NCBI GenBank assembly: GCA_035718085.1
Contig: DASTHS010000069.1
Location: 1-11,170 of the forward strand
Length of the DNA: 11,170 nt
Reading direction: 5' to 3'
Source: DASTHS01 sp035718085
GTDB taxonomy: Bacteria; Actinomycetota; Acidimicrobiia; Acidimicrobiales; Palsa-688
Positions 1 to 6,335 of this stretch are shown piece by piece; position 1 is the first letter of the stretch; every line of letters starts with the position of its first letter. A program made the translations under genes and the position numbers. The notes below the pieces were generated by a model. The model saw nothing but the letters and a program-made list of their open reading frames with translations, was not told the origin of the DNA and did no database searches.

Positions 1-955
1 CCGCCACCATGTCGGCGAGCTCGTCGAGGCGCCCGAGCAGGATCGCCGGCCCCCCGGGGTCGGGGGTGGCTGCGGCCAGGTCGGCGACGAGCTCGAGCAA
101 CTCGTCGAGGCGGCCCTGCAGCGGGGCCAGCGACGACAGGGCCGGTTCGGGCCGGTCGCCCTGACCGCCGATCTGCGCCGCCAGGCGGTCGGCGACCGAG
201 CCCAGGTCGACGGTCGGCAGGCGGTCGGCCACCTCGGCGACGCCAGCGGCCAGGGCGTCGAGGCGCACGGTGACCGGCGTCAGGTCTGGCGGCGACGGGT
301 GGGCCGCCGCCCCGGCCAGCGCGGCGACCTCGGCCACGCCGGTGGCGAGCGCGTCGAGGCGGTCGGCCACGGGGCTGAGGTCGGCGACGGCCGGCCGGGC
401 CACCACCTCGGCCAGCCCGGCGTCGAGGGTGTCGAGGGCGTCGAGCACCGGGGTGAGGTCGACGACGGGTGCGGGGGCCGCCCCGCCGCCACCGGCGACG
501 GGGGGGACGGCCGGGCCCGTGCCCCCAGCGACCCGGCCGGCGACCTCGTCGAAGGCCGCCTCGACCCCCTGGCGCACCGACGTCACCACCACGTCGGCCA
601 GCTCCTCGGCGAGGTCGTCGACCCTGGTCACCAGCGCGGCGGCCACGGCGTCGAGGTGGGCCAGGGCTGCCTCGGTCTCGCGCAGGGCGGCCTCGATGCC
701 GACCAGCGCGCTCGAGGCGGCGCGCTGACCGTCGGCCACCCGCCGCCCGGTGGCGTCGCTGGCCCGGGCCACCTCGGTCGCCAGGTCGACGAGCCGCTCG
801 CCGACGACCGACCGGAAGCTGGTCGTGGCCGCGCCGAGCGCATCGACGCGGGCGGCCAGCGCGGCGAGCGCGTCGGCCAGCGGCGCCTGTCGACCGCCGC
901 TCGCCGCCGACGGCGCGGGCCGGGCTGGGAGGTCGCGACGGGGTTCGCTCGCCAT
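1..955 (-). CDS. Ala-rich helical repeat (coiled-coil-like) protein, C-terminus outside the window
   Basis: I do not recognise this family. The minus-strand frame is open from 955 to the left edge (318 codons, no stop), so the 3' end is missing. Residues 1-25 are Pro/Ala/Arg-rich. Residues 25-143 look like continuous amphipathic helix. Residues 144-165 are a Gly/Pro/Ala linker. After it a motif of the type DL(T/S)PV-x3-LDAL-x2-G-x-AEV recurs at about 166, 192 and 224, with weaker copies near 250, 276 and 304; the clearest spacing is 26 residues. There is no signal peptide or membrane segment. It lies 41 bases after the GT2 gene and is probably cotranscribed with it. Start: ATG at 955 is preceded by GAGGAG about 15 bases upstream. 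A GTG at 1000, overlapping the GT2 stop as GTGA, would add 15 residues. A scaffold, septal or envelope-associated helical protein is possible, but this is inference only. Confidence 0.72.
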   Translation of the reverse strand, partial: MASEPRRDLPARPAPSAASGGRQAPLADALAALAARVDALGAATTSFRSVVGERLVDLATEVARASDATGRRVADGQRAASSALVGIEAALRETEAALAHLDAVAAALVTRVDDLAEELADVVVTSVRQGVEAAFDEVAGRVAGGTGPAVPPVAGGGGAAPAPVVDLTPVLDALDTLDAGLAEVVARPAVADLSPVADRLDALATGVAEVAALAGAAAHPSPPDLTPVTVRLDALAAGVAEVADRLPTVDLGSVADRLAAQIGGQGDRPEPALSSLAPLQGRLDELLELVADLAAATPDPGGPAILLGRLDELADMVA

Positions 956-960
956 CGGCG

Positions 961-976
961 GAGGAGGGTACTCCTC
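961..976 (-). promoter_or_regulatory. Perfect 6-bp inverted repeat over the Shine-Dalgarno-like site of the repeat protein
   Basis: On the minus strand GAGGAG (976-971), a TACC loop and CTCCTC (966-961) form a perfect 6-bp hairpin just before the ATG at 955. The left arm is the only Shine-Dalgarno-like sequence for that start, so folding would hide it. The overlapping TACCCT (970-965) could instead be a -10 box giving an almost leaderless transcript. The two readings exclude each other and neither is proven. Confidence 0.3.
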
Positions 977-996
977 GACCCCGCGCCGCCCCACCG

Positions 997-1698
997 TCAC
1001 GCCGACTGGCGCCAGAGCCGCAGCCGGAGGCGGCCCAGGCCGAGGAGGGAGCGGGGGATGCGTCGGGCGATCGGGGTGCGTGGTGGCCGAGCGTCGCGGA
1101 CGGCGACGGGCACCTCGGCGACACGCAGGCCCCGCCGCTCGGCGCGCAGCACCAGCTCCGTGTCGAAGATGTCGGCGCCGAACTCGCAGGCGGCCACCAC
1201 GTCGAGGAGGGCGGTCCGGTCGAGGAGCTTGCACCCGTGGGTGTCGGACACCCGCAGGCCGAAGCCGAGGCGCAGCACCAACGAGAACACCGCGGTCACC
1301 GTCCGGCGGGCGGCGTTGCGGCCGTCGTCGGCCCCCTCGCTGCGCTTGGAGCCGACCACGATGGCGGCGCCCTCGCTGGCCATCACCGCCTCGGCGGCGG
1401 AGAGGAACACGACGTCGACCAGGTCGACGTCGTAGTTGACCACCCGGTCGCCGTGGGCTGCGAGGAAGCCCGCCCGCAGCGCCCGCCCGTAGTCGGCCTC
1501 TCCGGAACCCATGGCCCGGACCTCCGGGATGGCCGCGCACAGCCGGGCAGCGACCTCGGCGGTGGCGTCGCTCGAGCCGTTCTCCACCACGATGACCTCG
1601 AACTCGTCGCCCCGCCGGCGGAGCTCGTCGACCACCCGCTCGACGGCACCGGCGAGGAACTGCTCCTCGTTGTGGGCCGGCATGACCACGCTGAGCAC
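997..1698 (-). CDS. Family 2 glycosyltransferase, DPM/polyprenyl-phosphate glycosyltransferase-like
   Basis: A GT-A fold enzyme expected to move a sugar from a nucleotide-sugar to a lipid phosphate or glycan acceptor at the cytoplasmic membrane face. Counting from the GTG at 1698 (233 residues), the first strand is LSVVMPAHNEE (2-12), followed by VVENGSSDAT (37-46, nucleotide binding). A DxD-like NYDVDLVD (88-95) would hold the metal. Later come DTHGCKLLDR (152-161) and FDTELVLRAERRG (178-190), an acceptor-side ED-like motif. No membrane helix is visible. The frame extends to a GTG at 1767, but those 23 extra residues are an Arg/Gly-rich stretch unlike the family. Starting at 1698 puts the usual first strand at the N-terminus and places TACCTT six bases before the start. 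It diverges from the GT4 gene and is followed by the repeat protein. Donor and acceptor cannot be read from sequence. Confidence 0.85.
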   Translation of the reverse strand: MLSVVMPAHNEEQFLAGAVERVVDELRRRGDEFEVIVVENGSSDATAEVAARLCAAIPEVRAMGSGEADYGRALRAGFLAAHGDRVVNYDVDLVDVVFLSAAEAVMASEGAAIVVGSKRSEGADDGRNAARRTVTAVFSLVLRLGFGLRVSDTHGCKLLDRTALLDVVAACEFGADIFDTELVLRAERRGLRVAEVPVAVRDARPPRTPIARRIPRSLLGLGRLRLRLWRQSA

Positions 1699-1704
1699 CG
1701 GGAG

Positions 1705-1710
1705 AAGGTA
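1705..1710 (-). promoter_or_regulatory. Candidate -10 box for a leaderless GT2 transcript
   Basis: On the minus strand TACCTT (1710-1705) fits the actinobacterial -10 pattern TANNNT. It is followed by exactly six bases (CTCCCG) and then the GTG at 1698, the geometry expected when transcription begins at the start codon. No convincing -35 is visible. There is no Shine-Dalgarno sequence for this start, which agrees with a leaderless message. Confidence 0.35.
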
Positions 1711-1767
1711 GCGCCGGCCCCCGAGGCCGCCCCTGCGCCTGCCCGGCCCGACGTGGGGCGCCCGCAC

Positions 1768-1796
1768 TTGACCGGTGGGCCGGGGACGGTCACGAT
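1768..1796 (+). promoter_or_regulatory. Candidate sigma-70-type promoter for the GT4-methyltransferase-toroid operon
   Basis: TTGACC at 1768-1773 is one base from the consensus -35. After a 17-base spacer, CACGAT at 1791-1796 keeps the A at position 2 and the final AT of a -10 box. The ATG at 1806 follows ten bases later, so the leader would be extremely short or absent; no Shine-Dalgarno sequence is present. The -10 is weak, so confidence is moderate. Confidence 0.42.
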
Positions 1797-1805
1797 CTCG
1801 TGCCC

Positions 1806-3101
1806 ATGGCCGACTCGCTGCGGATCGCCCTGCTGGTGTACCGGGGCAACCCGCACTCGGGGGGGCAGGGGGTCTACACCCGCTACCTGGCCCGGGAGCT
1901 CGTCGCCCTCGGCCACGAGGTGACCGTGTTCGCCGGCCAGCCCTGGCCGCTGCTCGACGACGGGGTCGGCTGGGTGCCGGTGCCCAGCTTGGACCTCTAC
2001 CGCCAGCCGGACCCGTTCCGGGTGCCCAGGTTGCGGGAGTTCCGCGACGCCGTCGACGTGGCGGAGTTCGGCCTCATGTGCAGCGCCGGCTTCCCCGAGC
2101 CGCGCACCTTCTCGTGGCGGGTGCGCCGGGCGCTCGCCGCCCGCGCCGGCCAGTTCGACGTGGTGCACGACAACCAGACCTTCGGGTCGGGGTTGCTCGG
2201 CATCATGGCCGACGGCTGGCCCCTGCTCGGCACCTGCCACCACCCCATCACCGTCGACCGGGGCCTCGACCTGGCCCATGCGACCGGCCTCAAGCGCCAG
2301 ATCACGATCCGCCGCTGGTACGGGTTCCTCGGCATGCAGAAGCGGGTGGCCAAGGCCGTGCCCCGCATCCTCACCGTCTCGTCGTCGTCCAAGCGCGACA
2401 TCGTCGAGCAGATGGGTGTGGCTGCCGCGCAGCTGGAGGTCGTGCCCATCGGCGCGGACCACGAGAGGTTCCGGCCGTGCCCGACCGTGCCGAAGGTGCC
2501 CGGGCGGATCATGACCACGGCATCGGCCGACGTGCCCATGAAGGGCCTGGTGCCGCTGCTCGAGGCGCTCGCGAAGCTGCGCACCGAACGCCCCGACGCC
2601 CACCTACGGGTGGTCGGCCGCCTGCGCGACGACAGCCCCGTCGCGGCCACGATCGAGCGCTTGGGCCTCGAGGGCGCCGTCGCGTTCGAGGCGGGCATCA
2701 CCGACGACCGGATGGTCGAGATGTACGCCGAGGCGCAGGTCGCCGTGGTGCCCTCGCTCTACGAGGGGTTCTCGCTCCCGGCGGTCGAGGCCATGGCCTG
2801 CGGGGTGCCGCTGGTCACCACGACCGGCGGCGCGCTCCCCGAGGTGGTCGGCCCCGACGGCGGCGCCGGTCTGCTCGTGGCCCCGGGCGACCCGGGAGCG
2901 CTGGCCGCGGCGATCGGCCGGGTCTTGGACGACGCCGCTCTGGCCGGCCGCCTGTCGGAGGCCGGCCGGGCCCGCGTGCTGGATCGGTTCACCTGGCGGG
3001 CGTGCGCCGCCGCCACGGCCGACCACTACCGCTGGGCCATCGACGATGCCCACCGGCGGGGGCGCAGCGCCCCGGCTGCCCTGGCTGCACCCGCGAGCTG
3101 A
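1806..3101 (+). CDS. Family 4 glycosyltransferase (GT-B retaining)
   Basis: A 431-residue GT-B enzyme, a normal length for family GT4, expected to transfer a sugar from a nucleotide donor with retention. The N-terminal Rossmann half starts RIALLVYRG (6-14) with the glycine loop GGQGVYTRYL (19-28) for acceptor binding. The C-terminal donor half has VPIGAD (213-218), the ASADVPMKGL segment (239-248) with its conserved Lys, and the E-x7-E motif YEGFSLPAVEAMACG (319-333; Glu320 and Glu328) that contacts the donor. TTGGALPEVVG follows. No signal peptide or membrane helix. It is the first gene of a plus-strand module with a methyltransferase and a toroid protein. ATG at 1806 is chosen; an in-frame GTG at 1800 would add two residues. 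The family assignment is firm, but donor, acceptor and product are unknown. Confidence 0.92.
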   Translation: MADSLRIALLVYRGNPHSGGQGVYTRYLARELVALGHEVTVFAGQPWPLLDDGVGWVPVPSLDLYRQPDPFRVPRLREFRDAVDVAEFGLMCSAGFPEPRTFSWRVRRALAARAGQFDVVHDNQTFGSGLLGIMADGWPLLGTCHHPITVDRGLDLAHATGLKRQITIRRWYGFLGMQKRVAKAVPRILTVSSSSKRDIVEQMGVAAAQLEVVPIGADHERFRPCPTVPKVPGRIMTTASADVPMKGLVPLLEALAKLRTERPDAHLRVVGRLRDDSPVAATIERLGLEGAVAFEAGITDDRMVEMYAEAQVAVVPSLYEGFSLPAVEAMACGVPLVTTTGGALPEVVGPDGGAGLLVAPGDPGALAAAIGRVLDDAALAGRLSEAGRARVLDRFTWRACAAATADHYRWAIDDAHRRGRSAPAALAAPAS

Positions 3102-3131
3102 GACGCCGGTCTCGCGTCGGCTTGACGCGAG
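3100..3131 (+). repeat. Two overlapping, mutually exclusive hairpins between GT4 and methyltransferase genes
   Basis: Just at and after the GT4 stop, GAGAC (3100-3104) pairs with GTCTC (3109-3113) around a 4-base loop. CTCGCGTC (3111-3118) pairs with GACGCGAG (3124-3131) around GGCTT, a perfect 8-bp GC-rich stem. The two share 3111-3113, so only one can form fully at a time. There is no T-run afterwards, so a simple intrinsic terminator is unlikely. An mRNA processing, stability or translational coupling element is possible. Confidence 0.4.
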
Positions 3132-3159
3132 CGCTGCCAGCGACCACGCTCTTGCCTCC

Positions 3160-3897
3160 ATGCTGACGGTCCGCTACGAGCAGTTGGGCCTCCGGCCCGG
3201 CGAGCGCCTGCTCGACCTGGGCGCCGGCGGCGGTCGGCACGCCTTCGAGGCCATGCGCCGCGGCGCGGTCGTCACCGCCGTCGACGCCGACGGGGCGGAG
3301 GTCAAAGATGCCGTCGGCATGATGGCGGCCATGCACGCCGACGACCCCGGCACCCGTGCGACCGGCGGCCGGGGCCAGGGCCTGCGCGGCGACGCCCTCG
3401 CCCTGCCCTTCGCCGACGCCACCTTCGACCGGGTCATCGCCGCAGAGGTCCTCGAGCACATCCCCGACGACGAAGGGGCCATCGGCGAGCTGGCCCGGGT
3501 GCTCAGGCCGGGGGGCACCATGGCGGTCACGGTGCCACGCTGGTACCCCGAGCTGGTGAACTGGGCACTGTCCGACCGCTACCACATGGTGCCCGGCGGT
3601 CACGTGCGCATCTACCGTCACTCGGTGCTCGTCGAGCGGCTGCGCGCCGCCGGCCTCGAGGTCTACGGCGCCCACCACGCCCACGCCCTGCACAGCCCCT
3701 ACTGGTGGCTCAAGGCTGCGGTCGGCGTCGACCGCGAGGACCACCCGTTGGTGCAGGCCTACCACCGGCTGCTCGTCTGGGACATCACCGCGGCGTCGCC
3801 GCTCACGAGGGTGCCCGAGGCGGTGCTCAACCCGGTGCTCGGCAAGAGCGTGGTCACCTATGTGCGCAAGCCGGCGGCCGCCGCGGAGGCGGCGTGA
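3160..3897 (+). CDS. Class I SAM-dependent methyltransferase
   Basis: A 245-residue Rossmann-type methyltransferase. Motif I is LLDLGAGGGRHAF (17-29). An acidic end of strand 2 follows in TAVDAD (39-44), where an Asp would hold the SAM ribose. Then come GDALALPFADATFDRVIAAE (78-97) continuing into VLEHI, and LARVLRPGGTMAVTVPR (111-127), the typical strand 4-strand 5 region. The C-terminal part is rich in His, Tyr and Trp (AHHAHALHSPYWWLKAA, 171-187) and probably forms the acceptor site. The frame opens at an ATG at 3046 that would overlap the GT4 gene by 56 bases, but those extra 38 residues look non-homologous. ATG at 3160 puts MLTVRYEQLGLRPGERLLDLG at the start, as usual for such proteins. 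Neither start has a Shine-Dalgarno sequence. Its place between a glycosyltransferase and a toroid protein suggests O-methylation of a sugar or glycolipid, by inference. Confidence 0.88.
   Translation: MLTVRYEQLGLRPGERLLDLGAGGGRHAFEAMRRGAVVTAVDADGAEVKDAVGMMAAMHADDPGTRATGGRGQGLRGDALALPFADATFDRVIAAEVLEHIPDDEGAIGELARVLRPGGTMAVTVPRWYPELVNWALSDRYHMVPGGHVRIYRHSVLVERLRAAGLEVYGAHHAHALHSPYWWLKAAVGVDREDHPLVQAYHRLLVWDITAASPLTRVPEAVLNPVLGKSVVTYVRKPAAAAEAA
3885..3889 (+). promoter_or_regulatory. Ribosome binding site that fixes the toroid protein start
   Basis: GGAGG lies four bases before the GTG at 3894, inside the end of the methyltransferase gene. It is one of the few clear Shine-Dalgarno sequences in the window. 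With the GTGA stop-start overlap it supports translational coupling and rules out the longer upstream reading of the same frame. Confidence 0.6.
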
Positions 3898-4952
3898 CCG
3901 ACACCGGCCTGCTGACCCCGGACGAGGCGGCCGCCACCGCGGCGTGGATCGCGTCGGTGCAGCTGCCCACCGGCATGATCCCCTGGTTCCCGGGAGGGCA
4001 CGCCGACCCCTGGAACCACGTCGAGGCGGCCATGGCTCTCGTCGTCGGCGGCCAGCGGCAGGCGGCGGAGGCCGCCTACCGCTGGCTGGCCGACACCCAG
4101 CTCCCCGACGGCAGCTGGTGCCTCTACCACCTGGCCGAGGGCATCGAGGAGCCGCGGCGCGACCCGAACGTCTGCGCCTACGTGGCCGCCGGGCTCTACT
4201 GGCACCTGCTCGAGACCGGTGACCGACGGTTGCTCGGGGAGCTGTGGCCGGTGGTCGACCGGGCCCTCGACTTCGTGTGCACCCTCCAGCGTCCCGACGG
4301 TGCCGTGGCCTGGTCGCTCGACGTCGACGGCACCGTCGGGTCGATGGCGCTGCTCACCGGGTGCTCCTCGATCCTGCACAGCCTGCGCTGCGGCGTGGCG
4401 CTCGCCGGCGAGGTCGGCCAGGCCCGCCCCGAGTGGGAGCTGGCCGCCGGGCGCCTGCGCAGCGCGCTGGCCCGCCGCCCGGAGGCGTTCGCCCCCAAGC
4501 ACCGCTGGGCCATGGACTGGTACTACCCGGTGCTCGGAGGGGCGCTCGACCGTGACGTCGCCGTCGAGCGGCTGCGCGCCGGCTGGGACCGGTTCGTGAT
4601 GCCGGGCGTCGGCGTGCGATGCGTCGACGACCACCCGTGGGTCACCGTCGCCGAGACGGCCGAGGCTGTGATGGCCCTCGACGCCGCCGGCCTCGACGCG
4701 CAGGCGGCCGCCCTCTTCGAGGTGACCAGGCACTTCCGCTGCCCCGACGGCGCCTACCACACCGGCTGCGTGCACCCGCAGTGCGTGCGCTACCCCGGCG
4801 GCGAGCGGTCGACCTACTCGGCGGCCGCGGTGGTGATGGCTGCCCACGTGCTCGGCCGCCGGGGGCCGGCGTCCACGCTGTTCCACGACGACGCCCTCCC
4901 GGTGCCGGTGCAGCTCGAGGAGCTGGCGGACCTCGACGCCGACCGCGCCTGA
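3894..4952 (+). CDS. Alpha/alpha-toroid protein of the 'prenyltransferase'-labelled family, function unknown
   Basis: A 352-residue all-helical protein with repeated turns of the squalene-cyclase/protein-prenyltransferase toroid type: QLPTGMIPWF (23-32), QLPDGSW (69-75), QRPDGAVAW (132-140) and CPDGAYHTG (283-291). Blocks that I associate from memory with actinobacterial proteins annotated 'prenyltransferase' are DPWNHVEAAMAL (38-49), LLTGCSSILHSLRC (153-166), MDWYYPVLGG (207-216) and VRCVDDHPWVTVAET (241-255). The cyclase DxDD acid motif is absent, so terpene cyclisation is unlikely. No signal peptide or membrane segment. Start is GTG at 3894, sharing GTGA with the methyltransferase stop and preceded by GGAGG at 3885-3889, so translation is coupled. 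A toroid glycosidase/lyase-like or prenyl-binding role is possible. The label 'prenyltransferase' describes the fold, not a demonstrated reaction. Confidence 0.85.
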   Translation: MTDTGLLTPDEAAATAAWIASVQLPTGMIPWFPGGHADPWNHVEAAMALVVGGQRQAAEAAYRWLADTQLPDGSWCLYHLAEGIEEPRRDPNVCAYVAAGLYWHLLETGDRRLLGELWPVVDRALDFVCTLQRPDGAVAWSLDVDGTVGSMALLTGCSSILHSLRCGVALAGEVGQARPEWELAAGRLRSALARRPEAFAPKHRWAMDWYYPVLGGALDRDVAVERLRAGWDRFVMPGVGVRCVDDHPWVTVAETAEAVMALDAAGLDAQAAALFEVTRHFRCPDGAYHTGCVHPQCVRYPGGERSTYSAAAVVMAAHVLGRRGPASTLFHDDALPVPVQLEELADLDADRA

Positions 4953-4973
4953 CAGACGCCGGCGTCGTCAGGC
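4947..4973. terminator. Bidirectional hairpin between convergent toroid and porphyrinogen oxidase genes
   Basis: A perfect 12-bp palindrome (GACGCCGGCGTC, 4955-4966) is flanked by GCCTGAC (4947-4953) and GTCAGGC (4967-4973). This gives a 13-pair stem on either strand, interrupted by one bulged A at 4954. Both stop codons (TGA 4950-4952 plus, TCA 4968-4970 minus) lie in the stem. There is no T-run, but GC-rich hairpins without a U tract are often proposed as terminators in actinobacteria. The position between tail-to-tail genes supports a terminator or 3'-end stabiliser. Confidence 0.55.
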
Positions 4974-6335
4974 AGTCGGCGCTGCGGCGAGCAGGCGGTG
5001 GGCGGCGCCACGCCCCGAGGCGATGCAGGCGGGGATCCCGGATCCCCGGGTCCCTGCGCCGGCGAGGGCGACGGCCGGCAGGTCGCGCCCGAGGGCGGCC
5101 TCGATGCCGGCCAGCCGCCGGAGGTGGCCCACCGTGTACTGCGGGAACGCGGCCGGCCAGCGCGACACCCGGGCCCCCGACGGGGCAGGGAGCCGGCGAC
5201 CGAGCGCCGCCGACAGCTCGTCGACCAGGGCGTCGACGAGCCGGTCGTCGTCGAGGTCGAGTGCCCGGCTGTCGAGGTGCCGGCCGGCCGAGGCGCGCAC
5301 CAGGGCCGTGCCGGGGTCGGCCCAGTGGGGCCACTTCGACGACGCGAACGAGCAGGCGGTCATCAGCCGCCCCTCGCTGCGGGGCACCAGGAACCCGTTG
5401 ACCCCGGGCGGCAGGTGGGCGGCGTCGGCCGGGAAGGCCATGGTCGTCAGCACGACGCCCGCATAGCCGACCTGGCGGAGGCCGGCCGCGGCGTCGGGGG
5501 ACGCGCCAGCGACCAGGGCGGCGGCTTCGCCGGCGGGCACGGCCAGCACGCAGGCGTCGACCACCTCGCCGGCCACCACGAGCCGCCCGGCGCCGGCCGG
5601 CTCGACCGAACGCACCCGGTCGGTGGCAACCGACACACCGCGGGCGGTGAGGGCCCCGACCAGGGTGTCGACCAGCACACCCATGCCGCCGGCCGGGGTG
5701 AGGAACACCGGCCCGTCGGCCGACCCGGGGGCGGCGGCGAGGCCGCGCAGCAAGCTGCGCGACCGGCCGGCGGCGGCGACCAGCTGGGGCACGGTCGCCG
5801 ACGCCGAGAGCTGGTCCGTGCGCCCGGCGTGGATGCCACCGACCAGCGGGTCGACCAGCCGGTCGGCGACCTCGACGCCGAAGCGGGAGGCGACCAGCGC
5901 CCGGACCGACACGTCGCCGCCGGCCGGCATCGGCGTCCGGGGCAGCACCAGGTCGCCCGCGGCGCGGATGGCCCCACGCCATGACAGCAGGCCGCTGCGC
6001 AGCACCGGCCCGAGGCGGCGGGGGACGCCGAGCACCAGGCCGTCGGGCAGGGGCCGCAGCCGCCCCGCCCACCACAGCATCGACGATCCCGCCGCGGGGG
6101 CCACCAGGTCAGCGTCGAGTCCGAGCTGCGCGCACAGCGCGATCGCGTCGGGCACCCGGGTCAGGAACGCGTCGGGGCCCTCGTCGACCGGGTGCCCGGC
6201 GAAGGGGGTGGTGCGGATCTTGCCCCCGAGGCGGCCGGGCTCGTGGATGGTGACCTGCGCGTCGGGCCACTGCGCCAGCGCCTCCCACGCGGCCGCCAGG
6301 CCGGCGATGCCACCACCGACGACGGCGACCCTCAC
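4968..6335 (-). CDS. hemG: FAD-dependent protoporphyrinogen/coproporphyrinogen III oxidase (HemG/HemY/CgoX type)
   Basis: A six-electron, oxygen-dependent flavoenzyme that oxidises a porphyrinogen to a porphyrin in heme synthesis. In most studied actinobacteria the substrate is coproporphyrinogen III (CgoX, also called HemY). The 455-residue length fits the family. VAVVGGGIAGLAAAW (3-17) is the dinucleotide-binding GxGxxG fold with the ribose-binding Glu32. RLGGKIRT (35-42) and DEGPDAFL (51-58) follow. LVDPLVGGIHAGR (160-172) is a family hallmark, and LTPAGGMGVLVDTLV (212-226) follows it. GSGIPACI (431-438) is the C-terminal FAD contact, where the usual Asp of GIPDCI is Ala. Start is GTG at 6335, sharing GTGA with the hemE stop; the frame continues upstream only as antisense-like Arg-rich sequence. 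Its mRNA follows hemE. Which porphyrinogen it uses cannot be read here. Confidence 0.93.
   Translation of the reverse strand: MRVAVVGGGIAGLAAAWEALAQWPDAQVTIHEPGRLGGKIRTTPFAGHPVDEGPDAFLTRVPDAIALCAQLGLDADLVAPAAGSSMLWWAGRLRPLPDGLVLGVPRRLGPVLRSGLLSWRGAIRAAGDLVLPRTPMPAGGDVSVRALVASRFGVEVADRLVDPLVGGIHAGRTDQLSASATVPQLVAAAGRSRSLLRGLAAAPGSADGPVFLTPAGGMGVLVDTLVGALTARGVSVATDRVRSVEPAGAGRLVVAGEVVDACVLAVPAGEAAALVAGASPDAAAGLRQVGYAGVVLTTMAFPADAAHLPPGVNGFLVPRSEGRLMTACSFASSKWPHWADPGTALVRASAGRHLDSRALDLDDDRLVDALVDELSAALGRRLPAPSGARVSRWPAAFPQYTVGHLRRLAGIEAALGRDLPAVALAGAGTRGSGIPACIASGRGAAHRLLAAAPTA

Noticed and set aside
299..1923. Long plus-strand open frames opposite the GT2 and repeat protein genes (299-1435, 469-1923, 750-1439)
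   Set aside because: They are Arg/Gly/Pro/Ala-rich without any recognisable motif, and lie antisense to genes with clear domains or heptad patterns. High GC makes such frames common.
1383..2603. 406-residue minus-strand frame across the GT2/GT4 boundary
   Set aside because: It crosses the divergent promoter region and is antisense to the GT4 catalytic domain; its His/Gly/Arg-rich composition is typical of a shadow.
2989..4886. Minus-strand frames opposite the methyltransferase and toroid genes (2989-3765, 3858-4886)
   Set aside because: They are antisense to genes with strong motifs and show no recognisable domain of their own.
3894..4952. Terpene (squalene-hopene) cyclase
   Set aside because: The toroid repeats resemble QW motifs, but the catalytic DxDD motif is absent and the 352-residue length is about half that of a cyclase.
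4642..6075. 477-residue minus-strand frame over the oxidase gene
   Set aside because: It is a frame-shifted reading of the oxidase gene with extreme Arg/Gly content; the oxidase frame has all family motifs without interruption.
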